Shown piece after piece: positions 62,167 to 64,000 of a stretch of 64,000 nt of DNA (position 1 is the first letter of the stretch; the number at the start of each line of letters is the position of its first letter). Where the stretch lies: the NCBI RefSeq assembly GCF_001422485.1, contig NZ_LMNF01000003.1:1-64000 (forward strand). The letters are read 5' to 3'. A program made the position numbers and the translations under genes. The notes under the pieces are model-generated. The model did not search any database. It saw only the letters and a program-made list of their open reading frames with translations, and had not been told where the DNA came from. This DNA comes from Agreia sp. Leaf283. Its GTDB lineage: Bacteria > Actinomycetota > Actinomycetes > Actinomycetales > Microbacteriaceae.

Positions 62167-62968
62167 CCGCCTGCCCGTCATCGGCCTCACGACCTATCTC
62201 GAACGCGCGAAGACCGGAGTGTGGGACGTTCCCGCCTCGTTCCTTCCGAAGGTCTACTTCGATGCCGTGGAGAAGGCCGGCGGCATCGCCGTGCTGCTGC
62301 CGCCCCAGGCTGTCAGCGAACCGATCGCCGACCGCCTGCTCGACTCGCTCGACGGGCTGATCCTCACCGGCGGCAAAGACATCGATCCGTCGCGCTACGG
62401 CCAGGAGGCCCACGCCGAGACCGACGAGCCGCGACGCGACCGCGACGCGTGGGAGGACACCCTGCTGCGCCGTGCGATCGATCGAGAGATTCCGTTCCTC
62501 GGCATCTGCCGGGGAGCGCAGATGCTGAACGTCGCGCGCGGCGGAACCCTGCACCAGCACCTCCCCGATGTCGTCGGAGATCGTCGCTACCAGGCGGGCG
62601 AGGGCATCTTCAACCACGTCGAGGTCGGCGTCGAACAGGGCTCGCGCCTTGCCACGCTGCTCTTCCCGTTCCCTGAGCTTGTCGAAGGGAATGCATCGGA
62701 TACTTCCCTTCGACAAGCTCAGGGAACGGCTCTAATCGACGTTCCCGTCTACCACCACCAGGCCATCGACGCGCTCGGCGACGGGCTCGTCGTCACCGCC
62801 CGAACTCCCGACGGAACGATCGAGGCCGTCGAGCTCGAGTCCGTACCGTTCGGCGTCGCCGTGCAGTGGCATCCCGAGGAGTCGCCCGACGACATCCGGC
62901 TGTTCGCCGGTCTCGTCGACGCGGCCCGACACTACCGAGAACAGAGACGGGAACACCCGACCACATGA
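62153..62968 (+). CDS. Class I amidotransferase-like gamma-glutamyl hydrolase (PuuD-type), carrying a repeat insertion
   Basis: A 271-residue protein from TTG 62153, overlapping the synthetase-like gene by 14 bases. The catalytic triad is present: Cys119 in FLGICRGAQMLNV, His240 and Glu242 in VQWHPEES. LILTGGKDIDPSRYG is a family motif. The family releases glutamate from gamma-glutamyl intermediates, which fits the pathway. Residues 172-193 (PFPELVEGNASDTSLRQAQGT and following) are coded by a 64-bp palindrome (62666-62729) and have no match in the family, which usually passes straight to the xxVxSxHHQAI segment (here DVPVYHHQAID). The frame stays open, so the protein may still work. Confidence 0.87.
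   Translation: MSASDRLPVIGLTTYLERAKTGVWDVPASFLPKVYFDAVEKAGGIAVLLPPQAVSEPIADRLLDSLDGLILTGGKDIDPSRYGQEAHAETDEPRRDRDAWEDTLLRRAIDREIPFLGICRGAQMLNVARGGTLHQHLPDVVGDRRYQAGEGIFNHVEVGVEQGSRLATLLFPFPELVEGNASDTSLRQAQGTALIDVPVYHHQAIDALGDGLVVTARTPDGTIEAVELESVPFGVAVQWHPEESPDDIRLFAGLVDAARHYREQRREHPTT
62666..62729. repeat. Perfect palindrome of two repeat copies inside a coding region
   Basis: Left arm 62666-62691 and right arm 62704-62729 are perfect 26-bp complements, each a copy of CCGTTCCCTGAGCTTGTCGAAGGGAA, with a 12-base loop. It is the best-preserved inverted pair of the repeat family in the window. Confidence 0.95.
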
Positions 62969-64000
62969 GCAGCTACACCGTGATCAACCCGGCGACCGAA
63001 GAGATCGTCACCGACGTCGAGCTCTTCGACGTCGAGCGCACCGACGACGCCATCGCGCGGGCGGCGGATGCGCAGAAGGCGTGGGCACGCCGGGCCCCCG
63101 CAGAGCGGGCCCAGGCCCTGCGCGACTTCGCCGCGGCCGTCGACGCGAACGTCGAGGCCCTCGCCCGGCTGGAGACTCTGAACTCCGGCCATCCGATCGG
63201 CCAGGCCCGCTGGGAGGCGGGCCATGTGCGCGACGTGCTCACGTACTACTCGGCCGCGCCCGAACGGCTCTTCGGCAGGCAGATCCCGGTCGCCGGCGGC
63301 CTCGACGTCACCTTCCACGAGCCTCTCGGCGTGGTGGGAGTCATCACCCCGTGGAACTTTCCCATGACCATCGCCGCGTGGGGATTCGCCCCGGCGCTCG
63401 CGGCGGGCAACGCGGTCGTGCTGAAGCCGGCCGAGTGGACGCCCCTGACCTCGGTGCGGCTCGCCGAGATCGGGCGGGAGTCGGGACTGCCCGATGGCCT
63501 GTTCCAGGTGCTGCCCGGGCACGGACAGGTGGTCGGTGAGCGCTTCGTGACCAACCAGACCGTGCGCAAGGTCGTGTTCACCGGATCGACCGCGGTGGGC
63601 AAGAAGATCATGGCGGGCAGTGCCGAGCAGGTGAAGAGGGTGACCCTCGAGCTCGGCGGCAAGAGCGCGAACATCGTGTTCGCCGACTCCGATCTCGAGA
63701 AGGCCGCGGCCTCGGCGCCGTCGGGGGTCTTCGACAACGCGGGGCAGGACTGCTGCGCGCGCAGTCGCATCCTCGTCGAGCGCAGCGTCTACGACCGCTT
63801 CATGGAGCTGCTCGAGCCCGCGGTGAACAAGGTCGTGGTCGGCGACCCGAACGACGAGGCCACGGAGATGGGTCCGCTCGTCTCGGCGAAGCACCACGCG
63901 TCGGTGAGCTCGTACGTTCCCGACGACAGCCAGGTCGCCTTCCGAGGATCCGCGCCGCAGGGGCCGGGCTACTGGTTCCCGCCGACCGTGCTCACCCCGG
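62965..64000 (+). CDS. Aldehyde dehydrogenase, 3' end cut by window edge
   Basis: The frame opens at ATG 62965, overlapping the previous stop (ATGA), and stays open for 345 codons to the window end. Family motifs in order: PLGVVGVITPWNFPMTIAAWG, KPAEWTPLTSVRLAEI, VFTGSTAVGKKIM, the catalytic Glu in VTLELGGKSANIVF and the nucleophile Cys in GQDCCARSRILVE. NAD-linked enzymes of this type oxidise aminoaldehydes or gamma-glutamyl aldehydes, which is the step after oxidation of the amide in this pathway. The C-terminal quarter is outside the window. Confidence 0.93.
   Translation, partial: MSSYTVINPATEEIVTDVELFDVERTDDAIARAADAQKAWARRAPAERAQALRDFAAAVDANVEALARLETLNSGHPIGQARWEAGHVRDVLTYYSAAPERLFGRQIPVAGGLDVTFHEPLGVVGVITPWNFPMTIAAWGFAPALAAGNAVVLKPAEWTPLTSVRLAEIGRESGLPDGLFQVLPGHGQVVGERFVTNQTVRKVVFTGSTAVGKKIMAGSAEQVKRVTLELGGKSANIVFADSDLEKAAASAPSGVFDNAGQDCCARSRILVERSVYDRFMELLEPAVNKVVVGDPNDEATEMGPLVSAKHHASVSSYVPDDSQVAFRGSAPQGPGYWFPPTVLTP

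Overview
The window is high-GC DNA from an actinomycete, most likely a member of the Microbacteriaceae or a close relative. The evidence is two WhiB-family regulators, MtrA-MtrB-LpqB, a PdtaS-type kinase, a DUF3499 gene, an Rv3235-family gene, a SecA without the C-terminal zinc tail, and many genes that seem to be transcribed without a 5' leader. No phage, insertion sequence with a transposase, CRISPR array or rRNA is visible. One tRNA gene, tRNA-Lys(CTT), is present.

Layout. (1) 1-5871: cell-surface genes: a secreted hemagglutinin-like protein cut by the window edge, a CAP/Ig-like/CWB2 wall protein, and two tandem O-antigen-ligase-like membrane proteins. (2) 6031-10730: an acyl-CoA dehydrogenase, manA, a DUF559-type nuclease-like gene with a hairpin over its 3' end, and a GlxA/AraC regulator. 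(3) 10825-43185: a long block resembling the conserved actinobacterial whiB2-to-whiB1 neighbourhood: a small membrane protein and galE, whiB2, a giant GT2 membrane protein, DUF5719, metallopeptidase-like gene, DUF3499, ahcY, RDD, SpoIIM-like, the moxR-DUF58-DUF4350-DUF4129 operon, mtrAB-lpqB, comF, hpf, secA, Rv3235-like, an excisionase-type HTH, a SAF/CpaE-like pair, pdtaS and whiB1. (4) 43391-52072: mixed housekeeping genes (membrane protein, DUF2200, bcp, tRNA-Lys, a proline-rich membrane protein, two esterase-like hydrolases, arfB, GH15, zwf). (5) 52159-58849: a tightly overlapping minus-strand operon of a MoxR-like AAA ATPase, an unknown protein, a fused HExxH-peptidase/von Willebrand A protein, a helical protein and a PaaK/LuxE-like adenylating enzyme, preceded by a small unknown gene. 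(6) 58982-64000: an ethanolamine-type permease divergent from a glutamine-synthetase-like ligase, a class I amidotransferase-like hydrolase and an aldehyde dehydrogenase, which together look like a gamma-glutamylation route for amine breakdown.

The best candidates for something undescribed are: the five-gene AAA/peptidase-vWA/adenylate-ligase operon (52159-58444); the DUF559 gene bracketed by two 66-bp hairpin repeats (21871-23011), which looks like a small mobile cassette dropped between two conserved genes; and a palindromic repeat family (consensus GTTCCCTGAGCTTGTCGAAGGG) scattered through gene ends, one inverted pair of which lies inside an apparently intact coding region (62666-62729). 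Start-codon-proximal -10 elements are unusually frequent and suggest widespread leaderless transcription. All functions are inferred from reading the translated sequence. No database search was run.
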